Source: JAQVSH01 sp964451605
Lineage (GTDB): Bacteria > Bacteroidota > Bacteroidia > Bacteroidales > UBA4181
Direction: 5' to 3'
Length of the DNA stretch: 7,270 nucleotides
NCBI GenBank assembly: GCA_964451605.1
Contig: CAYVJA010000094.1
Location: 1-7,270 of the forward strand
Shown piece by piece: positions 1-6,913 of this stretch; within the stretch, counting starts at the first letter, position 1, and every line of letters starts with the position of its first letter. The position numbers and the translations under genes are program-made. The notes under the pieces were generated by a model. That model did not search any database. It was given only the letters and a program-made list of their open reading frames with translations, and was not told where the DNA came from.

Positions 1-1
1 G

Positions 2-310
2 AAAACTAAATTGAGTGTTCCAAAAAACAGGCCTTTAGCAGATTTTTTGCCAACCCTTACCATTGCAGCAAAAAATCTTGCCACTGAAATGACAAATTAC
101 AATGTAGACAACAAAGACTTATACGGAGAAGGACCCATAACCAGCGAGCACATACAAAATAATAACAGCGTTCGTGAGATGCTTGGAAAACGTGGTATAA
201 AACCTGAAGAATTACCTCCTGCAGAAGACATTAAAAAGCTGGAACGTCGTGTTGATAGCGAAGAAAAGATAATTGAGAAATCATCTAAGAGACTACCGAA
301 GAAAGATTAA
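2..310 (+). CDS. dinD: DinD-like DNA-damage-inducible protein, C-terminal part (5' end outside window)
   Basis: The reading frame is already open at the first bases of the window (Lys-Thr-Lys precede the TTG at position 11), so this is the last ~102 codons of a longer gene and not a short gene starting at 11. The C-terminal signature of the DinD family is clear: an NRPLADFLPTLTI segment, then AAKNLATEMTNYNV, an ITSEHIQNNNSVREML stretch, then RGIKPEELPPAEDIKKLERRV and a Lys/Glu-rich tail. E. coli DinD has the equivalent PEELP...IKQLE...EKK ending. DinD belongs to the LexA/SOS regulon in E. coli and there inhibits RecA-mediated strand exchange; whether this homologue is SOS-controlled cannot be seen because its promoter is outside the window. 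The neighbour on the right is convergent, 49 bp away. Family assignment is fairly secure; function in this organism is inferred. Confidence 0.85.
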   Translation, partial: KTKLSVPKNRPLADFLPTLTIAAKNLATEMTNYNVDNKDLYGEGPITSEHIQNNNSVREMLGKRGIKPEELPPAEDIKKLERRVDSEEKIIEKSSKRLPKKD

Positions 311-359
311 CAATGCTGAACCTTGATCAGACCAGTTAGCAATACCGATACCTCTCCCT

Positions 360-1535
360 TTACCGTATTTTCAAATACCCCACAATTGCACTATCGCCTT
401 GTAGGGCATTTGCAGGTATGGGGTTCTCCATGGTATAGACTCTTAGTTCATCGGGTGGTAATAGGGTAACAAAATCCTCATTTACGGTGGGGGTCCAGTT
501 CACTTTGTTGGTGTTCAGTTTTAGGTGGTAGGCAAAGAAGTTGTACATGGCAGCCCGCTTGGAGTAGCCGTAGTCGTGTTTTTCGGAGGGCAGATGTACG
601 TTCTCTATTTTGTGTTCGGCGTTGTAGGTGGCATAGACGCTTTGGATATAGGGGTATTCTACTCGGGGGGTATTGCGGGTCCAGTCGTTGCCATCGGAGA
701 TGATTAGCATGGGGCGAGGGGCGCATAGTGCGGCAATTTCGACGTTGTTGGTTTGATGTTGCGCCCTTTTGTGAATGGGCATTCCGCTTTCGCACACACA
801 GCCGCCAAAGAAATGGGCCGAAACCTGCACGCAAGGAACGGAGGCGGTAATTCTGTCGTCAATTGCAGTAAGGATAAAGGTTTGTGTGCCGCCGCCGGAG
901 CCACCGGTAATTCCGATTCGTTTGCGATCGACATCGGGGCGCGATAGCAGGTAGTCGAGTACCCGCTTGCTGTTATAGGTCTGAAGCAGCATGACGATAG
1001 CCATTTTATGCGCATCTACCTGATGCGAATCGCCGTATCCCACCATGTCGTATGCAAAAACAATGGCTCCCATTTTGGCAAGTACAGCACATCTGTATTG
1101 AACCTCTTCTTTAAGACGATTATCTTCAAAATGTCCGTGAGGCGAAAGTATTGCCGCATTTTTACTACTTGCTTCCACGGGTCGGTAGAGGTTTCCGGTG
1201 ATGTAAAAACCGGGGAAACTTTCGATCCGGATATTTTCGACAATATATCCGTCAAGCTTTCGGGTCTTTGTGATCTGAGCATTGAAATTCCCCTCTATTT
1301 TGGGCATCTGATCCAGCTTCAGTCCTTCTATAATCCCTTGTTTGATGATGGCTGCACGTTTTTCCCACGACGCACAATCGTTCCAGGCAGAGGCAAACTC
1401 CTTCATTTTTAGGTTCGCTTCGTCTTCGGTCCAGTACGCCCCTACACACAACGGGCTCTCCTGTCCAAAAGCCGGGTTATTCACGAGCCATACCATCAAC
1501 CACAAAACCCATTGTAACTTTTGTATATTTTTCAT
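360..1535 (-). CDS. Secreted alpha/beta-hydrolase esterase (acetylxylan esterase-like / possible CE19-type pectin esterase)
   Basis: A 391-residue exported esterase is predicted when starting at the ATG at 1535. That start gives MKNIQKLQWVLWLMVWLVNNPAFG followed by QES, a type I signal peptide probably cut after Gly24. ATGs at 1544 and 1604 are in frame; 1544 is possible, but 1604 adds an unlikely leader. The fold is alpha/beta hydrolase: an SPHGHFEDN oxyanion region (residues ~131-139), a GGSGGGTQT nucleophile elbow with Ser213, a candidate acid Asp281 in ISDGNDWT, and His320 in SEKHDYG. The GGCVCESGMPIH loop (~244-255) is typical of a Bacteroidota esterase group found in polysaccharide loci. 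That group is often annotated acetylxylan esterase and may relate to family CE19, which includes a pectin methylesterase; I cannot separate acetyl- from methyl-esterase activity from sequence. It lies 90 bp downstream of, and co-directional with, the SGNH esterase, suggesting one transcript acting on the same ester-decorated glycan in the periplasm. Confidence 0.85.
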   Translation of the reverse strand: MKNIQKLQWVLWLMVWLVNNPAFGQESPLCVGAYWTEDEANLKMKEFASAWNDCASWEKRAAIIKQGIIEGLKLDQMPKIEGNFNAQITKTRKLDGYIVENIRIESFPGFYITGNLYRPVEASSKNAAILSPHGHFEDNRLKEEVQYRCAVLAKMGAIVFAYDMVGYGDSHQVDAHKMAIVMLLQTYNSKRVLDYLLSRPDVDRKRIGITGGSGGGTQTFILTAIDDRITASVPCVQVSAHFFGGCVCESGMPIHKRAQHQTNNVEIAALCAPRPMLIISDGNDWTRNTPRVEYPYIQSVYATYNAEHKIENVHLPSEKHDYGYSKRAAMYNFFAYHLKLNTNKVNWTPTVNEDFVTLLPPDELRVYTMENPIPANALQGDSAIVGYLKIR

Positions 1536-1625
1536 AGAGTTCATTTTAAGCGCTTTTATAGCAGTAAACAAACAGGTGTTGGTCTGTATCGGTTCCGGAT
1601 GCATCGGATGCTACAAAAAGAGAAG

Positions 1626-2372
1626 CTATTTACTTCTCAACGATTTAACTACACGTCGTTTAAGGGGAACTGCAGAGTGGGCAATCGATTTTGCCACGGC
1701 CTCGGCCATAACGGTTGCCCCCAAACCATTGAAATGGGTATTGTCGTCTCTGCCGTTCGGATAGTTCGGATACTCGCCCGGAGCCAATTGCATAAAAAGG
1801 CGTGCCGACTCCTCTTCGCCCCATTGTACCAGTATCGCCATACTCAGGGTGTGCATGTCAACCAGCAGCGCATCGGTCTGCTTTGCAACCTGTCTGGTAA
1901 TGGAGGCGTATTTGCCATGTGTATCGTAAAAATTTTCCTCCTCAAAACGGCGCCTGCACACGGGGGTCAGCAATACCGGATATCCTCCTTTTGCGCGCGT
2001 ATCGTCAACAAAGCGCCGTAAGTTGGCCGCAAACTCATCGGGGGTAGTGTAACTCGCCTTCTCCTTTACCTCATCGTTGTGTCCAAACTGAATAAACACA
2101 TAATCGCCCTTTCGAATGGCACTATAAACTGAGTCCCAACGATTTTCCTCGATAAATGTACGGGTGCTGCGACCATTCATGGCATAGTTCCTTACAACCA
2201 CCTTTTTGTCGAAACAGGCATTAAATTTCTCGCCCCATCCGGTTTCCGGACGTGCGCCTTCTGTTTTTTGGGCACAAGTGCTGTCGCCAATCAAATGTAA
2301 AGCCACCTGTTTTTGTGCGCCACATCCTGCAAACAAGAGAAGAACAAGAATTATTGAGGCAATCTTACTCAT
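1626..2372 (-). CDS. Rhamnogalacturonan acetylesterase-like SGNH hydrolase, lipoprotein (CE12-type)
   Basis: A 248-residue SGNH/GDSL esterase. I chose the ATG at 2372 because it begins a lipoprotein signal (MSKIASIILVLLLFAGC) with Cys17 as the lipidated residue; the frame stays open to 2537, but those 55 extra residues are not a credible signal and belong to the upstream region. Family blocks are all present: block I IGDST with nucleophile Ser31; block II NYAMNGRST with Gly67; block III QFGHND with Asn99; block V DDNTHFN with Asp210 and His213. The GDST...GHND...DxTHFN arrangement and length match the rhamnogalacturonan acetylesterase group (CE12), which removes O-acetyl groups from pectic backbones or related acetylated glycans. 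It should sit on the cell surface or periplasmic membrane face. It is the first gene of a probable two-gene operon with the alpha/beta-hydrolase. The precise substrate is inferred. Confidence 0.88.
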   Translation of the reverse strand: MSKIASIILVLLLFAGCGAQKQVALHLIGDSTCAQKTEGARPETGWGEKFNACFDKKVVVRNYAMNGRSTRTFIEENRWDSVYSAIRKGDYVFIQFGHNDEVKEKASYTTPDEFAANLRRFVDDTRAKGGYPVLLTPVCRRRFEEENFYDTHGKYASITRQVAKQTDALLVDMHTLSMAILVQWGEEESARLFMQLAPGEYPNYPNGRDDNTHFNGLGATVMAEAVAKSIAHSAVPLKRRVVKSLRSK

Positions 2373-2648
2373 AACTACAACTAAAATCGGGACAACAGAT
2401 GAGACCACAATATACAAAAATTGAACAAGTTCGGCGAGATGCCCCGAATGTAGTTTCGTATAGCCGCAAACGTTAGCGAAAACAATAGGTGTACACATAC
2501 CTGTTGTTTTGAAGAATCCATATAGGAAATCTTCCAAGGATCCCGGAGCTTTATTTCAATCATGTTGAGAATACTGAGGGACTTTATGAGATTAGGGTTC
2601 AGAGGAGAATATGAAAATGAAAAGGAAATGAGCGGCGCCTCGTAAGAA

Positions 2649-2720
2649 AACTTAAATAACAGCGCTCCTTATTTAAGTTATTTGGCAATTTCTTAAATAG
2701 CGGTTATCTTTGTTTAAATT
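2649..2720. repeat. Inverted repeat plus phased TTAAAT sites over the fic promoter (candidate operator)
   Basis: A perfect 11-bp inverted repeat has arms at 2649-2659 (AACTTAAATAA) and 2669-2679 (TTATTTAAGTT) around a 9-nt centre. The same half-site recurs as CTTAAATA at 2692-2699, and its core TTAAAT again at 2714-2719. The four cores are centred about 19, 22 and 21 bp apart, close to two helical turns each. The third lies inside the -33/-7 spacer and the fourth just downstream of the -7. This placement suits a repressor operator, possibly for the winged-helix domain of the Fic protein itself. AT-rich hexamers are common in such DNA, so only the 11-bp inverted repeat is strong on its own. 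Confidence 0.55.
2681..2712 (+). promoter_or_regulatory. Bacteroidota-type sigma promoter for fic
   Basis: TTTG at 2681-2684 is followed after exactly 20 bp by TATCTTTG at 2705-2712. This matches the Bacteroidota primary-sigma consensus (-33 TTTG or TTG, 19-21 bp, -7 TAnnTTTG) at every fixed position. The start of transcription would fall near 2718-2720, leaving a leader of only ~8-10 nt before the ATG at 2728, with no Shine-Dalgarno sequence. This supports the ATG at 2728 over the TTG at 2710, which would lie inside the -7 element. Confidence 0.75.
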
Positions 2721-2727
2721 CATTGCT

Positions 2728-3852
2728 ATGGAACAATATAAGTCAGGACAGTACATAAGCCAAGGCTACTATAGGAGTTTTCAACCTACATTAATCAACA
2801 AGCAGTTGCATGTCGACAATATGGAAGTGTTGCAACTATTAAGTCAAGCCGACAGAGAATTAGGCAGGCTTGATATGTATTCTAAGTATATTCCTAATAT
2901 TGAGCTCTTTATAAACATGCACGTTCTTAAAGAAGCTACGCAAAGTAGCAGGATTGAAGGAACACAAACTAATATGGAAGAGGCATTGTTAGAAAAAGAA
3001 GACATTCCTCTAGACAAAAGAGACGACTGGGAAGAAGTCCAGAATTATACAAAAGCAATGGAGTTTGCTATCAATGAACTGGAGAAACTTCCATTTTCTT
3101 CACGACTGATTCGCGAAACCCATAAAGTGCTCCTACAAGGAGTCAGGGGAGAACGAAAACAACCGGGAGCATTCAGAAATAGTCAGAATTGGATAGGTGG
3201 AGCAACCATAAACGATGCAATTTTTATCCCCCCGGTTCCTACGTCTGTACCTGAATTAATGAGTGATATTGAAAAGTTTCTTTATAACGAAGCTATATTT
3301 ATCCCTGAATTGCTTAAAATTGGTCTTGTTCATTATCAGTTCGAAACTATTCACCCATTCCTTGATGGAAACGGAAGGGTTGGCCGATTGCTGATTCCTT
3401 TATATTTAGTCAGCAAAGGAATTTTAAAGAAACCTATCTTGTATCTATCCGATTTTTTTGAAAAAAACAGGAAGTTATACTACGAGAATTTGATGCTAGT
3501 AAGAGACACAAACAATCTCTCACAATGGTTTAAGTTCTTCTTGGTTGGAATCATTGAAACTGCAAAAAATGGAATAACAACATTCGACAACATCCTTCAA
3601 TTACAAAAATTGACTGAATCAAGCATCCAAACATTAGGGAGTAGAGCGGCGAATGCAAAAAAAATAGTCGATTATTTGTATAACCGTCCAATGATTAATG
3701 CAGAAAAAGTCAGTGAGATTGCAGGACTATCGATGCCTTCGGCTTATAAAATAATTGCCGATTTAGAAAAACTCGATATTCTAAAAGAAATAACAGGAAG
3801 TCAGCGAGGCAGAGTGTATATATTCAACAGCTATTTAGGCATTTTTAAATGA
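2728..3852 (+). CDS. Fic-domain protein adenylyltransferase with C-terminal winged helix (class II)
   Basis: A 374-residue Fic protein with the three-part build of characterised Bacteroides and Shewanella homologues. It has an N-terminal Fic_N helical domain, a central Fic core and a C-terminal winged helix (~300-370, with recognition region AEKVSEIAGLSMPSAYKII). The active-site motif HPFLDGNGRVGR (209-220) is complete, with His209 as base and Gly-Asn-Gly-Arg for ATP/Mg binding. The N-terminal inhibitory motif SSRIEG (73-78) fits (S/T)xxxE(G/N), with Glu77 as the inhibitory residue, so this is an intact self-inhibited class II enzyme. Family members transfer AMP from ATP to hydroxyl side chains, often on themselves; the target here is unknown. 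The ATG at 2728 was chosen because the promoter -7 element covers the alternative TTG at 2710. The winged helix and the repeats over its promoter suggest autoregulation, which is inference. No separate antitoxin gene adjoins it. Confidence 0.92.
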   Translation: MEQYKSGQYISQGYYRSFQPTLINKQLHVDNMEVLQLLSQADRELGRLDMYSKYIPNIELFINMHVLKEATQSSRIEGTQTNMEEALLEKEDIPLDKRDDWEEVQNYTKAMEFAINELEKLPFSSRLIRETHKVLLQGVRGERKQPGAFRNSQNWIGGATINDAIFIPPVPTSVPELMSDIEKFLYNEAIFIPELLKIGLVHYQFETIHPFLDGNGRVGRLLIPLYLVSKGILKKPILYLSDFFEKNRKLYYENLMLVRDTNNLSQWFKFFLVGIIETAKNGITTFDNILQLQKLTESSIQTLGSRAANAKKIVDYLYNRPMINAEKVSEIAGLSMPSAYKIIADLEKLDILKEITGSQRGRVYIFNSYLGIFK

Positions 3853-3975
3853 CAACCTTCTGTAATAGAATGTAGGCACTAAGCCATGGAGAACCTGTTC
3901 AAAATTTGCACAAGTTCATAGTGACAAAGAAATATTTCCAGATTCCGGCTACGCTTACCCGTAATTAACAATAAG

Positions 3976-5418
3976 ATGAAACAAAGAAGTTGTAAAAAGG
4001 AGTGGTTTAAATTCCCCACTATGAGAATAGGTAAAACTTGTCTCCTCCTGCTTTTGTTGGCCAACTCTTATCATGTTAATTCTCAGCCTTTAAACCCCTT
4101 TGGCAATGCACTGGTTCCCGATATGATTGCAGATGCCAGTATCCAGGAGATTGATGGCACTTTTTATTGCTACGCCACAACCGATGGATACGACCGGGGG
4201 CTTGAAACTTCGGGTCCGCCGGTTGTTTGGAAATCGAAAGATTTTGTACACTGGAGTTTCTCGGGAACGCATTTCCCGTCGGCCAGGGAGCAGAAATACT
4301 GGGCCCCGAGTAAGGCCATTGCGGCAAACGGCAGATACTACATCTACCCCACCGTAAACGGGTACATGTATGCGGCTGTTTCCGATTCTCCCGAAGGGCC
4401 TTTCAGGTTGGCAGTCGGGCCCGATACCTTTACCAAACCCTATTCGGCCTATACCCTGTTACAACACAAAACCCCTAACGGCCCCTCGGGCATTGATGCC
4501 GAAATTTTTATTGACGATGACAATCAGGCCTATATCTTCTGGCAACATCGCAGGGCAGCCCGGCTGAACCCCGACATGGTTACCGTGGATACCAACTATA
4601 TCACCATCCCCACGCCACGCACAGCCTATTCGGAAGGCCCCATTTTTTTTAAACGAAAAGGGATCTACTACTACCTCTACACCATAGGAGGCGATGAAAA
4701 ATATACCTATGCCTATGTTTCAAGCAAGGTTTCGCCGCTGGGGCCCTACGATTTTCCACCCAAAGAGCAGGATCTGGTCTGTATAACCCATTATCAGCGA
4801 CAGATTTTCGGCCCCGGGCATGGTTCTGTATTTTCTGTTCCGGGAACCGACGATTACTATTTTGCCTATCTGGAGTTTGGCAGGGGCAGCACCAATCGTC
4901 AAACCTATGTAAATAAGCTGGAATTCAATGACGACGGCTCCATTCGGCCTGTCGATCTCACTATGACTGGCGTAGGGGCTTTGCGTGCGGTTAAAACAGA
5001 TAAAAAAAAGAGGGTTGTCGATGCCAAAGCATCCAGTGTTCGACCCGATTTAACAGTTAAACCACAAAAAGATCCCTCTTTAAAGCGGGTCGAATCCTTT
5101 GTTGCTGCCTTTGCATTCGATAGTGCCAATGGTTCGCGCTGGATGGCCGCACCCGGGGATACGGAGTGCTGGATAGTTGCCGATCTGGGTAAAAAACAGA
5201 CCATTCAACGAAGTGAAATCTATTTTGTACGGCCCACAGCAGGACATGCTTATCAGTTGGAATTTTCGAACGACGGTACTTCATGGAGAGACTGCGGAGG
5301 CCACAATGACAGCAAAATGCAGTCACCTCATATCGATAAGCTGAACCTAAAGGCACGCTATCTGCGAATCAAGATAACCGCAGGCATCAAAGGCGTGTGG
5401 GAGTGGGATATCTACTAG
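3976..5418 (+). CDS. Secreted GH43-type glycoside hydrolase with C-terminal F5/8 type C (CBM32-like) domain
   Basis: A 480-residue exported five-bladed beta-propeller glycosidase. The catalytic module (~38-340) shows the GH43 triad: base Asp53 in IADASI, pKa-modulating Asp174 in GIDAEIFID, and acid Glu220 in YSEGPIFF. A conserved His282 in GPGHGSVF matches the metal-site region of the family. GH43 enzymes cleave arabinofuranosyl or xylosyl linkages in arabinan, arabinoxylan and pectin side chains; the subfamily cannot be set by eye. Residues ~345-480 form an F5/8 type C/discoidin-like module (AVADLG-like WIVADLGKKQTI, FSNDGTSW, ARYLRIKI), a likely sugar-binding domain. The start at 3976 has an A-rich Bacteroidota-style context but a long signal n-region; the ATG at 4021 gives a more standard signal (MRIGKTCLLLLLLANSYHVNS) and 465 residues, and is a real alternative. 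Upstream, TTTG at 3905-3908 has only a poor -7 partner, so the promoter is uncertain. The MFS gene follows by 5 bp, implying one transcript. Confidence 0.9.
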   Translation: MKQRSCKKEWFKFPTMRIGKTCLLLLLLANSYHVNSQPLNPFGNALVPDMIADASIQEIDGTFYCYATTDGYDRGLETSGPPVVWKSKDFVHWSFSGTHFPSAREQKYWAPSKAIAANGRYYIYPTVNGYMYAAVSDSPEGPFRLAVGPDTFTKPYSAYTLLQHKTPNGPSGIDAEIFIDDDNQAYIFWQHRRAARLNPDMVTVDTNYITIPTPRTAYSEGPIFFKRKGIYYYLYTIGGDEKYTYAYVSSKVSPLGPYDFPPKEQDLVCITHYQRQIFGPGHGSVFSVPGTDDYYFAYLEFGRGSTNRQTYVNKLEFNDDGSIRPVDLTMTGVGALRAVKTDKKKRVVDAKASSVRPDLTVKPQKDPSLKRVESFVAAFAFDSANGSRWMAAPGDTECWIVADLGKKQTIQRSEIYFVRPTAGHAYQLEFSNDGTSWRDCGGHNDSKMQSPHIDKLNLKARYLRIKITAGIKGVWEWDIY

Positions 5419-5423
5419 AGATC

Positions 5424-6635
5424 ATGGAAGAAAACCATAAGAACACCCTATTTGGTCTCGAAAAAAACGCCTTTTATATAGGGCTGACCAGTTTTTTTAC
5501 TGACACATCTACCAAAATGGTATATAGTGTTATGCCTCTCTTTTTGTTATCGATGGGAGCATCTAAAACTACTATATCCTTAATTGAGGGAATTGCTGAG
5601 AGCACTGCCTCATTATTAAAGGCAATCTCGGGATACTGGAGTGATAAGATAGGCAAAAACAGACCCTTTATGATTATCGGGTATGGCATAACAGCTATTA
5701 TTACCTCCTTATACGCCATAGCAAGAGCCCCCGTTCAGATTTTACTTTTTCGGTTTATAGAGCGTGTTGGAAAAGGGATAAGAACAGCGCCACGCGATAG
5801 CCTTATAAGCAGCTCCATTAAAAAAAATGAGGCGGGTAAAACCTTCGGGTTTCAAAAGGCCATGGATAATAGTGGTGCTATTGTCGGCCCTCTGATTGCT
5901 TTCTTATTGTTATCATTTTTCCCCTTACGCTACTCTTACATCTTTCTATTGGCCACCATTCCCGCAATTCTGGGTGTATCGACAATTTTAATTTTCGTAA
6001 AAGAGGCCAAGTCCGGGAAAAAAGAATCCGCCAACAAAATTTCTCTAAAGCAACTACCCAAAAAGTTCTATTTCTTTCTCATTATCATCTTCGTATTCAC
6101 CCTTGGAAATTCAGCAGATGCTTTATTACTGGTAAAAACCAGTGAGACTGGAATAGATAAGGCATATATACCTTTTGTGTATATGATATTTAACACGGTA
6201 TCGGTATTGCTGGCCGTACCCATTGGAAAATTATCGGATAGAATGGGCCGAGAAAAACTGATCATTCTGGGTTTTTTGGTCTATGCCCTTGTCTATTATT
6301 TGTTCGGAAAATTTAACAGCATACATGTATTTATTTTCTTGTTTATCCTGTATGGATTGTATAGCGCATTAACCGACGGCAGCCAAAAAGCAATGATCTC
6401 TGATATTGTCAGTAAAGATCTAAAGGGAACGGGATTCGGAATATATCATGCTGTACTGGGAATTACCCTTCTTCCTGCAAGTTTAATCGCGGGAATATTA
6501 TATGATAAAGTGAATTCGGATGCCCCCTTCTATTTTGGGTCTGCTATGGCATTCATCGCTACCCTCCTGATGGTACTATTTACCGTCTTGGACAAGAGAA
6601 AAAAAGAAAAAGCAGACAAAGCCGTCCATTCCTGA
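5424..6635 (+). CDS. MFS transporter, 12 transmembrane segments
   Basis: A 403-residue inner-membrane major facilitator superfamily protein. The ATG at 5424 is preferred: it lies 5 bp after the GH43 stop and avoids the in-frame TTG at 5397 inside the GH43 coding end. The first motif A, GYWSDKIGKNRP (70-81), lies between TM2 and TM3; RVGKGIRTAPRD (114-125) follows TM4; a second motif A, GKLSDRMGREK (268-278), lies between TM8 and TM9; and a Lys-rich central loop (~193-213) joins the two six-helix halves. The EGIAEST...SLLK and RTAPRD combination marks a widespread uncharacterised MFS group of predicted proton-driven exporters or importers, whose substrates are mostly unknown. Coupling to GH43 suggests transport of a released sugar or related compound, but this group is not a known sugar importer family, so that is only a contextual guess. 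The 3' end abuts and slightly overlaps the S41 remnant on the other strand. Confidence 0.88.
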   Translation: MEENHKNTLFGLEKNAFYIGLTSFFTDTSTKMVYSVMPLFLLSMGASKTTISLIEGIAESTASLLKAISGYWSDKIGKNRPFMIIGYGITAIITSLYAIARAPVQILLFRFIERVGKGIRTAPRDSLISSSIKKNEAGKTFGFQKAMDNSGAIVGPLIAFLLLSFFPLRYSYIFLLATIPAILGVSTILIFVKEAKSGKKESANKISLKQLPKKFYFFLIIIFVFTLGNSADALLLVKTSETGIDKAYIPFVYMIFNTVSVLLAVPIGKLSDRMGREKLIILGFLVYALVYYLFGKFNSIHVFIFLFILYGLYSALTDGSQKAMISDIVSKDLKGTGFGIYHAVLGITLLPASLIAGILYDKVNSDAPFYFGSAMAFIATLLMVLFTVLDKRKKEKADKAVHS

Positions 6636-6913
6636 TTGATTATTTCGATGGCCTTTTCCAAAAGTTCATCACGCCCTTCTATAACGCCTTTGATGGTCCG
6701 TTTTACTTCAATATCCGGTACAATACCAATTCGCTGCGTTTCCCGGCCATCCGGATAATATACACTTTGGTTCTGAATTACCCAACCTGTGGGCAATCCG
6801 TTTCTAACTTCTTCAAAACCCAAAATCGAACTCGAATCATAGGACTCTGATTGATGACAGCCTGCAAAAACAAGGAATAAACTGAGTGTCGAAAGAAAAA
6901 GTAATGTTTACAT
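6632..6913 (-). pseudogene. S41 (C-terminal processing) peptidase lipoprotein remnant: nonsense codon 2 and large internal deletion
   Basis: Reading the - strand from ATG at 6913 gives ATG-TAA-ACA-TTA-CTT and then a textbook lipoprotein signal, TLLFLSTLSLFLVFAGC, followed by HQSESYDSSS. A single change from TAA to AAA would restore MKTLLFLS. The next stretch, ILGFEEVRNGLPTGW, resembles the N-terminal domain that follows the signal in many Bacteroidota exported proteins. Without a frame break it then runs into VYYPDGRETQRIGIVPDIEV, TIKGVIEGRDELLEKAIEII, the C-terminal end of S41 peptidases. The PDZ domain and the catalytic Ser/Lys core, several hundred residues, are absent. The junction is near 6765-6785. 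The frame then runs through into the end of the MFS gene (stop at 6530), so the native stop may also be lost. No other in-frame ATG or GTG follows the TAA. I regard it as dead; a sequencing error could explain the TAA but not the missing core. Confidence 0.8.

Larger units (their letters stand above)
2373..2727. other. Intergenic region between divergent SGNH esterase and fic genes
   Basis: These 355 bp separate the divergent esterase and fic starts. The fic-proximal end (2649-2727) holds a promoter and repeats described separately. For the - strand esterase I see no full promoter match; the best candidate -7 is AACGTTTG (reverse complement of 2468-2475), one base off TAnnTTTG, with no convincing -33. 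The middle, 2540-2640, contains a 27-codon + strand frame (2562-2645) beginning MLRILRDF and rich in charged residues; I do not recognise it and do not call it a gene. Open frames on the - strand here are leaders in front of the esterase start. No RNA gene or terminator is evident. Confidence 0.6.

Noticed and set aside
311..359. Possible bidirectional terminator between the convergent dinD and esterase genes
   Set aside because: The 49-bp gap has no stable stem followed by a T-run on either strand; only a short TGATCA palindrome is present.
1008..1412. A 134-codon + strand open frame
   Set aside because: Antisense shadow of the alpha/beta-hydrolase; no domain or start signal.
1521..2021. 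A 166-codon + strand open frame opposite the two esterases
   Set aside because: It lies antisense to well-supported catalytic domains, has a Cys/Arg/His-rich composition with no recognisable domain, and is explained as a shadow of the real genes.
2373..2537. N-terminal extension of the SGNH esterase to 2537
   Set aside because: Starting at 2372 gives a perfect lipoprotein signal with AGC; the extension would bury it behind 55 residues with no family similarity.
2728..3852. Fic-antitoxin (toxin-antitoxin) module
   Set aside because: The inhibitory SxxxEG helix is inside the Fic protein itself (class II), and no small partner gene precedes it, so a two-gene toxin-antitoxin pair is not supported.
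3891..3900. GAACCTGTTC palindrome upstream of GH43 as a possible SOS-like or regulator box
   Set aside because: Ten bases with only 4-bp arms is expected by chance, it matches no Bacteroidota operator I know, and it is not repeated nearby apart from single GTTC half-sites.
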